Below the pieces are notes generated by a model. That model saw only the letters and a program-made list of their open reading frames with translations, searched no databases and was not told the origin of the DNA. A program made the translations under genes and the position numbers. A stretch of DNA of 36,329 bases from Limisphaerales bacterium (GTDB taxonomy: Bacteria > Verrucomicrobiota > Verrucomicrobiia > Limisphaerales > JAKEEH01), in assembly GCA_022616725.1 (NCBI GenBank), contig JAKEEH010000280.1:1-36329 (forward strand), read 5' to 3'. Shown one piece after another: positions 23,819 through 32,692 of the stretch. Position 1 is the first letter of the stretch. Each line of letters opens with the position of its first letter.

Positions 23819-24991
23819 ATGCCTGGAGAATTGACTCAAAGGCCGGCGGTTCGCGTTGGCGACAGGCTTGTCGTTAGGGTCGATGACATTGCCTTTGGCG
23901 GGGAGGGCGTCGCCCGATTGAATGAGTTCGTCATTTTTACGCCTTTTGTAGCGCTTGGCGAGGAGGTCGAGATCGAGATTACTGAAGTCAAGAAGCGATT
24001 CGCGCGCGGGCGGCTTGCGCGAATCATTAAGCGGTCGCCGCAGCGCGTGGAGCCGCTCTGTCCGTATTTCGGCGATTGCGGCGGCTGCCAGTATCAGCAT
24101 ATCAGTTATCCGGCGCAGCTTGAAATCAAGCAAAAGCAGATCGCCGATTTGTTCCAGCGCGTTGGCGGGGTCAGTTGCGAGGTGATCGCACCGGTAGTTC
24201 CCTGCCCGCAGCCGTACGGCTACCGCAACCGCGTGATGATCCGCAGCCAATGGGACAAACTTAAGCAAGGGCTGAACATCGGGTTCATTCGGGCGGACAA
24301 TCGGCTGGTCGTCGATATCGAGGAATGCAAGATTGCGGAACCAGCGATCAACGAGCAAATCCGGCAAGTCCGCGCCCATCCGCCACCGAAGGGAGGGATC
24401 AAAACCGTGCTCCGTATTTCGCCGGAGGGCTGGGAAGTGCCGGCGCACTCCTTTTTCCAGAACAATTTTTTCCTGCTCCCGAGGCTTGTCGAGACGGTGC
24501 GAGACCGCGTGAGCCAAAGTGGCGCGCGCTTTCTGATCGATGTCTATTGCGGCGTAGGTTTCTTTAGCCTCGAACTGGCGGACCTCGTCGAGTGGTTTGT
24601 CGGGATCGAACTGGACGCTCATGCGGTCAGGGCCGCGCGCAAAAATGCGGCGCACCGCTCTCGTCGCAACGGGGAGTTTATTATGGGGGCGACGGAGGAG
24701 TTCCTGCCCAATATTTTGGCTCGCTTTCCGCCTGAAAATTCGGTAATCCTCCTGGACCCGCCGCGGACTGGTTGCCCGGCGGGGAGTTTGGAATTATTGC
24801 GCCAAACCCGGCCCCGGCAGGTGATTTATATCTCCTGCCACCCGGCGACACTGGCCCGAGACTTGAACGTTTTATGCTCGGGGGATGTCTTTGAACTGAC
24901 GCGGGTAATCCCGCTGGATATGTTTCCTCAAACTCAACACGTTGAATGCGTCGCGGACTTGCGGCGCCAAGACCCGCTCTGCCGGGGCTGA
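23819..24991 (+). CDS. TRAM-domain 23S rRNA (uracil-5-)-methyltransferase, RumA/RlmD family
   Basis: The product has 390 residues: a TRAM RNA-binding domain (about 10-70), a 4Fe-4S site from CPYFGDCGGCQ (Cys81, 87, 90) and Cys170, and a C-terminal SAM domain with IDVYCGVGFFSLELA, the LLDPPRTG loop and the catalytic Cys340 in YISCHPATLARDL. These enzymes put a methyl group on C5 of a uracil in rRNA or tRNA. The length and iron-sulfur cysteines favour RlmD/RlmCD over TrmA, but which uracil is methylated cannot be read from the sequence. ATG is at 23819; the following membrane gene begins 17 bp after the stop. Confidence 0.9.
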   Translation: MPGELTQRPAVRVGDRLVVRVDDIAFGGEGVARLNEFVIFTPFVALGEEVEIEITEVKKRFARGRLARIIKRSPQRVEPLCPYFGDCGGCQYQHISYPAQLEIKQKQIADLFQRVGGVSCEVIAPVVPCPQPYGYRNRVMIRSQWDKLKQGLNIGFIRADNRLVVDIEECKIAEPAINEQIRQVRAHPPPKGGIKTVLRISPEGWEVPAHSFFQNNFFLLPRLVETVRDRVSQSGARFLIDVYCGVGFFSLELADLVEWFVGIELDAHAVRAARKNAAHRSRRNGEFIMGATEEFLPNILARFPPENSVILLDPPRTGCPAGSLELLRQTRPRQVIYISCHPATLARDLNVLCSGDVFELTRVIPLDMFPQTQHVECVADLRRQDPLCRG

Positions 24992-25008
24992 GCGGTCTTT
25001 CTTCATAA

Positions 25009-27933
25009 ATGGAAACGAGTCTCGATTCGACTTCGGTCGCCCGATCACAATCCTCAAAGCGAGCCGCCGATCCGTTTGGGTTTGCTCAAAAGCGCCTGCC
25101 GTGGATTGTTGCGGGGGCATTTCTCGCTGTTTACGTAGTGACGCTCAGTCGGTGGGTTAGTTACCAGGGATTGCCCACGCTGGCTCGCTCTGCGGGTTGG
25201 GATTGGCATCTGGTTTACACTCAACCGCTGCACTTCCTGGTCCTGTTTCCGGTGCGCTGGCTTCCGGCCGAGTGGCAGGTGGTCGGGCTGAACTTGTTTT
25301 CCGCGCTCTGTTCGGTGTTGACCCTGGCGCTGCTGGCTCGATCCGTGGCCATCCTGCCCCACGACCGCACGCGCGATCAGCGCCAGTTGGAGCGCAATGA
25401 CTTCGCATTCCTGAGCATCCCCGGGGCCTGGCTGCCGCCGCTGTTTGCAGTTATGGTGTGCGGCTTGCAACTGACGTTTTGGGAGCACTCGATCCTGGCT
25501 TCGGGTGAATCGCTGGACTTGTTGATTTTCGCATACTGTATCCGCTGCCTGCTCGAACACCGGTTGGATCAGCGCAACTCCTGGCTTTATCGGATGGCTT
25601 TCCTGATCGGGATTTCGATGACGAGCAACTATGCGATGATCGCGGCGTTGCCCGGGTTCATCGCCGCGACCATCTGGATCAAAAAGCGAAGCTTCTTCAA
25701 GCTGCGGTTCCTGACAAACATGACGCTTCTTGGGCTGGCTGGTTTGCTGCTCTATTTGGTATTGCCCGCAATCAACACCGCTTCGCCGCTTAATCATCAA
25801 ACGTTCCTGGAAATCGTGCGCGTCAATCTGGGCTTCCAAAGGTCGGCGATCACGGGATTCCCGAGATACCTCATTTTGCTCGTGGGACTGACTTCGTTAT
25901 TTCCGATTCTTTTCATAGGAATCAAATGGCCCGATCAACTGGGCGATACCAGCGCTTTGGGAAATGTTGCTTCGATCCTGACGATGCACTTGATCCATGC
26001 GGTGTTCTTCATTGCCTGCCTTTACGTGGCATTCGACCCGCCATTTAGCCCGCGCAAACTTGGGATGGGTCAATCGATGCTGCCCTATTATTATCTGGGC
26101 GCGCTGAGCATCGGCTATTTCGCGGGTTATTTCATGCTGGTGTTTGGTCACATGGAGTTGCGGGCGTGGCATCGCCATCGTGCGCTGCGCACAGTGCTGA
26201 ACAAAGCTATCGTGGCCCTGGTTTGGGTCGCGGCGCTGGGGGTCCCGGCGGGCCTGGTCATCAAGAATCTTCCTGAAGTGCGCAAAACCAGCGGACCGTA
26301 CCTGGCGACGATGGCGAGTCAAGTGGCGGACGCTTTGCCCCAGCAGGGTTGTGTCGTACTGAGCGACGATCCCTACCGTTTATACATGGCTTATGAGGCG
26401 CTCAATCGCCGCGGCACACTGAGCAATTATGTGTTGGTTGACACCAGCTCACTATCGTTCCCGGCTTACCAGCGGCACTTGCGCAAGAAATATGGCGAGC
26501 GCTGGCCGGCGATATTGAATGATGTGCCGCTTGAACGATCGATCCACGCCGGCTCGTTGATCGATCTGATGCTGCGGATTTCGGGCACGACGCAGACTTA
26601 TTATTTGCAGCCGAGTTTTGGATATTATTTTGAATACTTTTTCCTGACGCCGCGCGGAATGGTTTACGAGATGAAACCGTATCCGGCGGGAGAACTAACC
26701 GGACCGAAGCTCTCGGCGGATACATTGAAAGAGAATGACGCTTTCTGGTCCACGTTCATTGCCCGGAATCTGAAGCCGTTGCGGCAGCCGAAAACGGAGC
26801 TTAAGCGAGGCAAGAAGGACCCAGGCGACCGCAACATGGTCACCTACGCCGCAGCCTCGATGTACTCTCGCGCTCTGACCTGGCTGGGAGTCGAGGCGCA
26901 GAAAGGCGGATATCTGGAGGAGGCTCGAAAATACTTTAATGCCGCGCTCGAACTGAATCCGGATAATGCGTCGGCCTTCATAAGTCTGGACTACAATACA
27001 CTGCTGCGTGAAGGGAAGCGGGAGAGCCCGAAATTTTCGGAAGGAGCGTTTCAACGCCTGGGTCTTTATGGCAATCGTTGGGAGACTGTCGTCGCCGTCA
27101 ACGGGCCTATTGATGATCCCGGCGCGTGCTATGGCCTGGCGGGGATGTTTGCGCGCGGCAAAAACTTCCGCCAAGCCGCGCAGCATCTGGCTCGCATCGT
27201 CGAACTGAATCCCGAAAACGTCGAAGTTCGGATTTGGTTGGCGGGCATGTACATTCAGGCCCGTTTCTTTGCCGGCAAAGCGTTGGAATTGGTGCAGCAG
27301 ATCCGGTCCGAGCCGAAGAAGACGCCTTTGACACAGCAGAATCAAATGGCGCTCACGCAAACTGAAGCCTGGGCGCACGTTTACCGGGGCGACGTGGCCA
27401 CGGCGGAGAAAATCCTCCAGGAAGCCCAGCAGAAGAATCCACAGGATGACACGCCCTTCTCGACGCTCACCGAAATCTATTTCCGCATCGAGCAGGAAGA
27501 TAAGGCGGTGGCATTGCTGGAGAAAGAACTCAGTCGCGATCCCGGGAGCGTCGCGGCGCTGGTCAACTATGCGGCAATCAAGATTAAACGGAAAGAATAT
27601 CAGACGGCTGTCGAACTGCTGGACAGGGCGCTAAAGAACAAACAAAACTCGGAAAATGCTTACGTTTTGATCAACAGGGCCATCGCCAACCTGAACCTGG
27701 GACGACTCGACGAAGCTCGGCGCGATTATGAGACTATAGCGCGCAACACGCCGAGCCCTCCTTACTCGGTCCATTTCGGGCTGGCGGAAATTGCGTGGCG
27801 AAAAAAAGACCGAAAAAACGCGCTCAAATACTACAATAACTACCTCAAGGTGGCGCCGGGAAATACCGCCGAGTACGAACAGGTCCAGCAGCGGATTAAG
27901 GCTCTCAAGAGTGGCGCGCCGATTGGCGCTTGA
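25009..27933 (+). CDS. DUF2723 membrane protein with TPR tail
   Basis: The product has 974 residues. The N-terminal 400 residues hold about ten membrane helices with the DUF2723 pattern (LSRWVSYQGLPTLARSAGWD, then YTQPLHFLVLFPVRWLPAEW), a GT-C-like family related to protein O-mannosyltransferases. A soluble alpha/beta stretch (about 430-600) is followed by at least six TPR units (YLEEARKYFNAALELNPDNA, NFRQAAQHLARIVELNPENV, EYQTAVELLDRALKNKQNSE). The function is unproven; glycosylation of exported proteins or glycan assembly is a fair guess. It shares the membrane + TPR layout with the gene at 19043. ATG is at 25009. Confidence 0.8.
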   Translation: METSLDSTSVARSQSSKRAADPFGFAQKRLPWIVAGAFLAVYVVTLSRWVSYQGLPTLARSAGWDWHLVYTQPLHFLVLFPVRWLPAEWQVVGLNLFSALCSVLTLALLARSVAILPHDRTRDQRQLERNDFAFLSIPGAWLPPLFAVMVCGLQLTFWEHSILASGESLDLLIFAYCIRCLLEHRLDQRNSWLYRMAFLIGISMTSNYAMIAALPGFIAATIWIKKRSFFKLRFLTNMTLLGLAGLLLYLVLPAINTASPLNHQTFLEIVRVNLGFQRSAITGFPRYLILLVGLTSLFPILFIGIKWPDQLGDTSALGNVASILTMHLIHAVFFIACLYVAFDPPFSPRKLGMGQSMLPYYYLGALSIGYFAGYFMLVFGHMELRAWHRHRALRTVLNKAIVALVWVAALGVPAGLVIKNLPEVRKTSGPYLATMASQVADALPQQGCVVLSDDPYRLYMAYEALNRRGTLSNYVLVDTSSLSFPAYQRHLRKKYGERWPAILNDVPLERSIHAGSLIDLMLRISGTTQTYYLQPSFGYYFEYFFLTPRGMVYEMKPYPAGELTGPKLSADTLKENDAFWSTFIARNLKPLRQPKTELKRGKKDPGDRNMVTYAAASMYSRALTWLGVEAQKGGYLEEARKYFNAALELNPDNASAFISLDYNTLLREGKRESPKFSEGAFQRLGLYGNRWETVVAVNGPIDDPGACYGLAGMFARGKNFRQAAQHLARIVELNPENVEVRIWLAGMYIQARFFAGKALELVQQIRSEPKKTPLTQQNQMALTQTEAWAHVYRGDVATAEKILQEAQQKNPQDDTPFSTLTEIYFRIEQEDKAVALLEKELSRDPGSVAALVNYAAIKIKRKEYQTAVELLDRALKNKQNSENAYVLINRAIANLNLGRLDEARRDYETIARNTPSPPYSVHFGLAEIAWRKKDRKNALKYYNNYLKVAPGNTAEYEQVQQRIKALKSGAPIGA

Positions 27934-27987
27934 TGTCGGCCTTGGTTCACCAAGCCCTATAGCTGGATCGACTCACCCTGCGCCGGC

Positions 27988-28752
27988 ATGCCTCCACGCT
28001 TCTATCTGCCGCCCGAGAAATGGCAGGGCAACTCGTTGACCCTTGAGGCTCGCGAGGCGCATCACGCCGCAAACGTCCTGCGCCTTAAGCCCGGGGACCC
28101 GGTAATCGTACTCGACGGCGCCGGCACCGAGGTCTTGTGCGAGGTGACGCGGGTGCATCGGAAGCAAATTGACCTGACTGAAATCGATCGCGCGTCCCAG
28201 CTCAGGCCGTCCTTTGCTGTCACGCTGCTTCAGGCCATTGTGAAGGGAAAAACTATCGAAACCATCGTTCAAAAGGCCACCGAACTGGGTGTGTCGCGCA
28301 TTGTGCCGCTGCAGACCGAGCGTGTGGTCGCGCAACTCGATGATGAACGCGGCGAAGCACGCCAGGCAAAGTGGCAACTGACAGCCGTTGAAGCGATCAA
28401 GCAGTGCGGTTCCGCCTGGCTGCCGCGCATTGACCCGCCCGTTGCCCCGGCTGACTTCCTGAAACGCTCCGAGAAGTTCGACATTGCTCTTGTGGCCTCG
28501 TTGCAAGGCGATGGGCGGCACGCGCGCCATTGGTTCGAGGAGTACGCGAAGCGCGATCCACACCCGCCGCGCACCGCCTGCGTTTGGATCGGCCCGGAAG
28601 GCGACTTCACGGGTGATGAACTCGATGCCATTCGAGCTGGCGGTGCGCACCCAATCACGCTCGGACAACTCGTTTTGCGCGCCGATACCGCGGCCATCTT
28701 TAGCTTGTCCGTGATCCGGGCGGAGTTGGAATGGCGTCACGGGACTGAATGA
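27988..28752 (+). CDS. rsmE: 16S rRNA m3U1498 methyltransferase
   Basis: The product is a 254-residue SPOUT-fold enzyme that methylates N3 of U1498 in 16S rRNA. An N-terminal PUA-like domain (MPPRFYLPPEKWQGNSLTLE, EAHHAANVLRLKPGD) is followed by LLQAIVKGKTIETIVQKATE, ERVVAQL and the knot motifs WIGPEGDFTGDEL and LGQLVLRADTAAIF. The usual LRTETA is LRADTA here, a mild change. The last 53 bp overlap the end of the MidA-like gene on the other strand, tail to tail. ATG is at 27988. Confidence 0.95.
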   Translation: MPPRFYLPPEKWQGNSLTLEAREAHHAANVLRLKPGDPVIVLDGAGTEVLCEVTRVHRKQIDLTEIDRASQLRPSFAVTLLQAIVKGKTIETIVQKATELGVSRIVPLQTERVVAQLDDERGEARQAKWQLTAVEAIKQCGSAWLPRIDPPVAPADFLKRSEKFDIALVASLQGDGRHARHWFEEYAKRDPHPPRTACVWIGPEGDFTGDELDAIRAGGAHPITLGQLVLRADTAAIFSLSVIRAELEWRHGTE

Positions 28753-29776
28753 GCACTTTGAATGCGCGTCCGAGATGTTCCGGGTGCGTGAGCGTTTGAA
28801 ACTGGCGGACGCGGTCCGATGGCCAGTCCTCGATTTGGGCTGCGATTTCGGTGAGGAATTTCGACTGACTCGTGAAACGCTCAGTCTGCAACCCGGCCGA
28901 TTCGCCGGCGATTTGAATTTCTGTAAAGTTGACGTGGGCAGTGACGTCCTGCTGGCCGGGTCTGGCCAACAAGTCATTGGACATTCGATGCTCAAAATAT
29001 GCGCGGGCCGTTCCGTCGGCTCGCGCAGGGGAGAGAAATTCGTCAGCTTCGAACCCATAATCGAACGTAATCAGCTTGCCGCGAGCGAGTTGTCGCGCCG
29101 CAGTTCGCCACCACATCCGGGCGGCCGGACAGACCTCGATCTGGAAAGCCTCCGGTAGGACCGCTTCGATTTCACGTGGGATTTTCGGCGTGAGGGCGGG
29201 CTCCGCCGGGGCAGGCCGCCAGACGAATCGCCCTTCGTCGAAACCAACCTTCAGCTCGACCCACTGTTTCCCTCGCCATTGCAGGACGCAAAACGGGAAT
29301 GCATCTAAAAGCTCGTTGCAAAAAATCACGCCTTCAACAGGGCCAGGCAGGTGGTCGAAGCTGGCAAACCACTCCACCTGCCCGGCAAAAACCTCCAACC
29401 TCGCCCGCTGCCACTCGCGCCGCCTCTCGGACTCTTCAATAATCCAGTACTTGATAGACGCACGGCGATGGCTGGACGGCAGCCAGCCCAGGATGTCCCC
29501 CGCCAGGCGCCCGTCGTGGGCGCCCGCCTCGACAATTTGGGCCTGGTCCAGCCCCATTTCACACACCCACGCCGAGAACTGCCGCGCCAACAGCTCGCCA
29601 AACAGGGGTCCCGCACTAACGGAGGTGTAGAAGTCGCCGCGCCGGCCGACCACGCCGGGGTCGCCTTCGTAGTATCCAATTTTTGGACAGTAGAGGGCGA
29701 TCTCCATGAAGTGGGCGAAGGAAATGCTGCCACGAGCGAGAATTTCCTGCCGGAGCATCGCCTCAACGGGTTCCAT
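28700..29776 (-). CDS. MidA/NDUFAF7-like SAM-dependent methyltransferase
   Basis: The product is a 358-residue protein of the COG1565 family. Signatures are ISFAHFMEIALYCPKIGYY and GRRGDFYTSVSAGPLFGELL near the N-terminus, IVEAGAHDGRLAGDIL as SAM motif I, VIFCNELLDAFPFCVL and GKLITFDYGFEADEFLSP. The mitochondrial relative dimethylates an arginine of a complex I subunit; bacterial substrates are not established. The 3' end overlaps rsmE by 53 bp on the opposite strand. It is divergent from pilT, with 55 bp between the starts. ATG is at 29776. Confidence 0.9.
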   Translation of the reverse strand: MEPVEAMLRQEILARGSISFAHFMEIALYCPKIGYYEGDPGVVGRRGDFYTSVSAGPLFGELLARQFSAWVCEMGLDQAQIVEAGAHDGRLAGDILGWLPSSHRRASIKYWIIEESERRREWQRARLEVFAGQVEWFASFDHLPGPVEGVIFCNELLDAFPFCVLQWRGKQWVELKVGFDEGRFVWRPAPAEPALTPKIPREIEAVLPEAFQIEVCPAARMWWRTAARQLARGKLITFDYGFEADEFLSPARADGTARAYFEHRMSNDLLARPGQQDVTAHVNFTEIQIAGESAGLQTERFTSQSKFLTEIAAQIEDWPSDRVRQFQTLTHPEHLGRAFKVLIQSRDAIPTPPGSRTS

Positions 29777-29831
29777 GATTTGCCCGGGGTGAGAGTCGCG
29801 GTATCACTTTTGCTGTTACGCGATTCGCTGT

Positions 29832-30929
29832 ATGGCTAAAATCGACGCTTTCTTCAATCTAATGTTTGAGCAGAACGCTTCGGATCTGCACCTCTCGACC
29901 GGCAATCCGCCCATTTTGCGCATCCGGGGCGAGTTGCAGCGCGTGGATTTTCCGCCCCTCGAGAACGACTCGCTCAAAGCAATGCTCTACGAGATCGCGC
30001 CCGAGTACAAGATCAAACTCTTCGAAGAAACGGGCGATGTCGATTTCGGATACGAAATCCCGAATGTGTCGCGCTTCCGGGCCAATTTTTTCAACCAAAA
30101 GAACGGCATCGCCGCGGTCTTTCGCCAGATCCCGAGCAAGGTCATTTCGTTCGAGGATTTCGAGAAATGGGAATCCCCATTGCCGCCGGTGCTGAAGAAA
30201 TTCGCAATGCTCCACAAGGGGCTTATCGTCGTCACGGGCCCCACCGGTTCCGGCAAATCGACGACGCTCGCGGCGATGGTTGATTACGCGAACAAGAATC
30301 GCCGGGACCATATAATTACCGTCGAGGACCCGATCGAGTTCGTACACGAAAGCAAGAACTGCCTGGTGAACCATCGGGAAGTGGGCGTGCACACGCAATC
30401 CTTTGCCGCGGCGTTGCGCGGCGCGTTGCGTGAAGACCCTGATGTCATTCTCGTCGGCGAAATGCGCGACCTGGAAACAATCGAACTCGCCATCACCGCC
30501 GCGAGCACGGGACATCTGGTGTTCGGCACGCTGCACACCCAGAGCGCCGCCAAGACGGTTGACCGTATCATCGACGTCTTCCCGTCCGATCAGCAGAATA
30601 AAATCCGCGCCACGCTTTCCGAATCGCTCAAAGGCGTCGTGGCGCAGAACCTGTTCAAGCGGGTGGATAAGAAGGGCCGTGTCGCCTCGCTCGAAGTCAT
30701 GGTATTCACGACCGCCGTGGCGAACCTGGTTCGCGAAGGCAAAACGCACCAACTGCCCGGCATGATCCAGGTGGGCAAGAAGCTGGGAAACCAGCCGCTG
30801 GACGACTCGATCATGGACCACCTGAAGATGAAACGGATTTCTCCCGAGGAGGCCTACGACAAATGCCTCGACAAGAAAAAATTCCGCGCGTTCCTCACCA
30901 CCCCGCCGCTGGACGACGACACCCAATGA
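29832..30929 (+). CDS. pilT: type IV pilus retraction ATPase PilT
   Basis: The product is a 365-residue hexameric secretion-type ATPase that depolymerises type IV pili. The N-terminal domain (NASDLHLSTGNPPILRIRGE) is followed by Walker A GPTGSGKST at 136-144, HIITVEDPIEFVH, the Walker B region DVILVGEMRDLETIELAI, and the His box STGHLVFGTLHTQSAAKTVD. The length matches the family. The C-terminus has the usual PilT helix (RISPEEAYDKCLDKKKF). A second ATPase gene begins 40 bp downstream, and no pilus structural genes lie in the window. ATG is at 29832. Confidence 0.95.
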   Translation: MAKIDAFFNLMFEQNASDLHLSTGNPPILRIRGELQRVDFPPLENDSLKAMLYEIAPEYKIKLFEETGDVDFGYEIPNVSRFRANFFNQKNGIAAVFRQIPSKVISFEDFEKWESPLPPVLKKFAMLHKGLIVVTGPTGSGKSTTLAAMVDYANKNRRDHIITVEDPIEFVHESKNCLVNHREVGVHTQSFAAALRGALREDPDVILVGEMRDLETIELAITAASTGHLVFGTLHTQSAAKTVDRIIDVFPSDQQNKIRATLSESLKGVVAQNLFKRVDKKGRVASLEVMVFTTAVANLVREGKTHQLPGMIQVGKKLGNQPLDDSIMDHLKMKRISPEEAYDKCLDKKKFRAFLTTPPLDDDTQ

Positions 30930-30969
30930 TGATGTGGCATCGCGTCGAACCTCGAAATGAAGTCAAACT

Positions 30970-32169
30970 ATGCGCCGTAACGAGCTTGATTATATTCTGA
31001 GCACTTTGTTGGACTTCAACCCGGAGGTCTCCGACATTATCTTCACCGTGGACCGGCCGTTACAGGTCGAAGCCGCGGGACAACTGCTGCCGGTGCCAAT
31101 CACGCCGCCCATCGACCGCTTGACGCCGTTCCAGACGGAGATGATCGCGCTGAACATCATCGCGGGCAACCCCCGCCTGACCGAGGACTTGCAGAGGACC
31201 GGCTCCTGCGATTCCTCATATACGCTGGGTGACCGGGCCCGCTTCCGTATCAACATTTTCTCCCAGCGCGGCGCCTACTCGATCGTGCTGCGCAAATTGA
31301 ACGCCCAGATCCCGAGTATTCCGGATCTGAACCTGCCGGAGGTCATCAGCGAGGCCGCCAAAGAAAAGACAGGCCTGGTGCTGGTGACTGGCGCGACCGG
31401 CTCCGGCAAATCGACCACCCTCGCTTCGCTGATCGAAGAGATTAACGCTACCAAGCCGATTCACATCATTACGCTCGAGGACCCGGTTGAATTCATTTAC
31501 ACGCAGAAGATGGCAACGATCAACCAGCGCGAGCTGGGAGCGGACTTTGATACGTTCTCAAACGGCTTGCGCGCCGCGATGCGCCAGGCGCCGAAAGTGA
31601 TCCTCGTCGGTGAAATGCGCGACCGGGCCACGGTCGAGATCGCGTTGAGCGCGGCGGAAACAGGGCATCTCGTGTTCAGCACTTTGCACACGATCGACGC
31701 CGGGCAGACGATCAACCGTATTCTCGGCTTGTTCGAGACGGAGGAGCAGGAGCAGGTGCGCTATCGGCTGGCGGACACATTGCGTTGGGTCATCAGCCAA
31801 CGGCTGGCTCCAAAGGTCGGGGGAGGGCGTTTTCCGATCATCGAAATCATGGGGGCAAACCTCCGTACCAAGGAAAGCATCATGCAGGGGGAGAGCGAAG
31901 GCAAAAGCTTTTACGAAATCATCGACGCCAGCCAAACCTTCGGCTGGCGCACCTTCGACTACAGTTGCCTTGACTGTTATAAGCGGGGCATTATTACGGA
32001 GGAAACGGCGCTATTCTTCGCCAGCAAGCGCGGCACCGTGACCCGCGGAATCGACATGATCAAGAAAACGCGCGGTGAAACCACGTCAAACATCTCCGAT
32101 CTGCGCATGACCCCGCAGATGGACCGCCCCAAACCCCCGGCGATTCCGGTCTCGCTCAAACTCAAATAA
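30970..32169 (+). CDS. PilT/PilU-type retraction ATPase paralogue
   Basis: The product is a 399-residue secretion ATPase with Walker A GATGSGKST at 141-149, HIITLEDPVEFIY, VILVGEMRDRATVEIALS and TGHLVFSTLHTIDAGQTINR. The catalytic residues are intact. The N-terminus (VSDIIFTVDRPLQVEAAGQL) and a C-terminal extension of about 50 residues differ from the upstream PilT, so it is the PilU-like partner, which typically assists PilT in retraction under load. Three bases separate it from the next gene. I leave the symbol open because the gene may be a second pilT. Confidence 0.85.
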   Translation: MRRNELDYILSTLLDFNPEVSDIIFTVDRPLQVEAAGQLLPVPITPPIDRLTPFQTEMIALNIIAGNPRLTEDLQRTGSCDSSYTLGDRARFRINIFSQRGAYSIVLRKLNAQIPSIPDLNLPEVISEAAKEKTGLVLVTGATGSGKSTTLASLIEEINATKPIHIITLEDPVEFIYTQKMATINQRELGADFDTFSNGLRAAMRQAPKVILVGEMRDRATVEIALSAAETGHLVFSTLHTIDAGQTINRILGLFETEEQEQVRYRLADTLRWVISQRLAPKVGGGRFPIIEIMGANLRTKESIMQGESEGKSFYEIIDASQTFGWRTFDYSCLDCYKRGIITEETALFFASKRGTVTRGIDMIKKTRGETTSNISDLRMTPQMDRPKPPAIPVSLKLK

Positions 32170-32172
32170 GCT

Positions 32173-32628
32173 ATGTCGGTCGAATTTGATTTTTTAACAC
32201 CCACGGACAAACCGGCGCTGCTCGGCTTGACGACCCCGGAGTTGCAGGACACAGCCAAGACGGCGCTGGACCAGCTCGGCTACAAGGTCCACACCGCCAT
32301 AAATCACGGTGAGTTTCTGCACAAATTCGCGCAGGTCCCCTACCAGGTGGTGATTCTCGAGGAAATGTTTTCAGCCACCGTCCTCGAGGAAAATGAAAGC
32401 CTGCTGACTATCCAACGCATGCCAATGAGCATGCGGCGGCACGCTGTGTTTATCCTGTTTGGATTCTCCCTTGCCACCTTCAATCCGCTGCAGGCTTTCC
32501 AACAAGGCGTGCACGCGGTGGTGAACCCGTCTGAGATGTTCCTGCTCATCCAGTTGATCCAAAAGGCCGTGGGCGATAACGACCTGTTTCTCCATACCTT
32601 CCGCGAGTCCCAGAAGCAGCTTGGTTAA
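32173..32628 (+). CDS. degenerate receiver-like (CheY-fold) protein
   Basis: The product is a 151-residue protein with the alternating strand/helix order of a response-regulator receiver: LLGLTTPELQDTAKTALDQL, then YQVVILEEMF where the phosphorylated Asp should be, HAVFILFGFSLATF and GVHAVVNPSEMFLLIQLIQK. The phosphoacceptor position is Glu63, and the acidic pair after strand 1 is missing, so it cannot be phosphorylated in the usual way; Glu may mimic the active state. It is the third gene of a pilT-pilU operon, 3 bp behind the ATPase, which points to a role in controlling pilus retraction. The assignment rests on pattern only. Confidence 0.6.
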   Translation: MSVEFDFLTPTDKPALLGLTTPELQDTAKTALDQLGYKVHTAINHGEFLHKFAQVPYQVVILEEMFSATVLEENESLLTIQRMPMSMRRHAVFILFGFSLATFNPLQAFQQGVHAVVNPSEMFLLIQLIQKAVGDNDLFLHTFRESQKQLG

Positions 32629-32692
32629 AAGGCCCCCGCCGGATGCCGCTCTGGCCGGTCGGGAGTGTATCGGAGTCGTCGAACGGGAAAAG

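Noticed and set aside
21664-24655. 294- and 398-residue ORFs antisense to the GT2 and RNA-methyltransferase genes
   Set aside because: Both lie opposite genes with intact catalytic motifs; composition is typical of antisense frames.
27973-30926. 361- and 355-residue ORFs antisense to rsmE and pilT
   Set aside because: They are antisense to genes with complete conserved motifs. The MidA-like gene is kept instead on 28700-29776.
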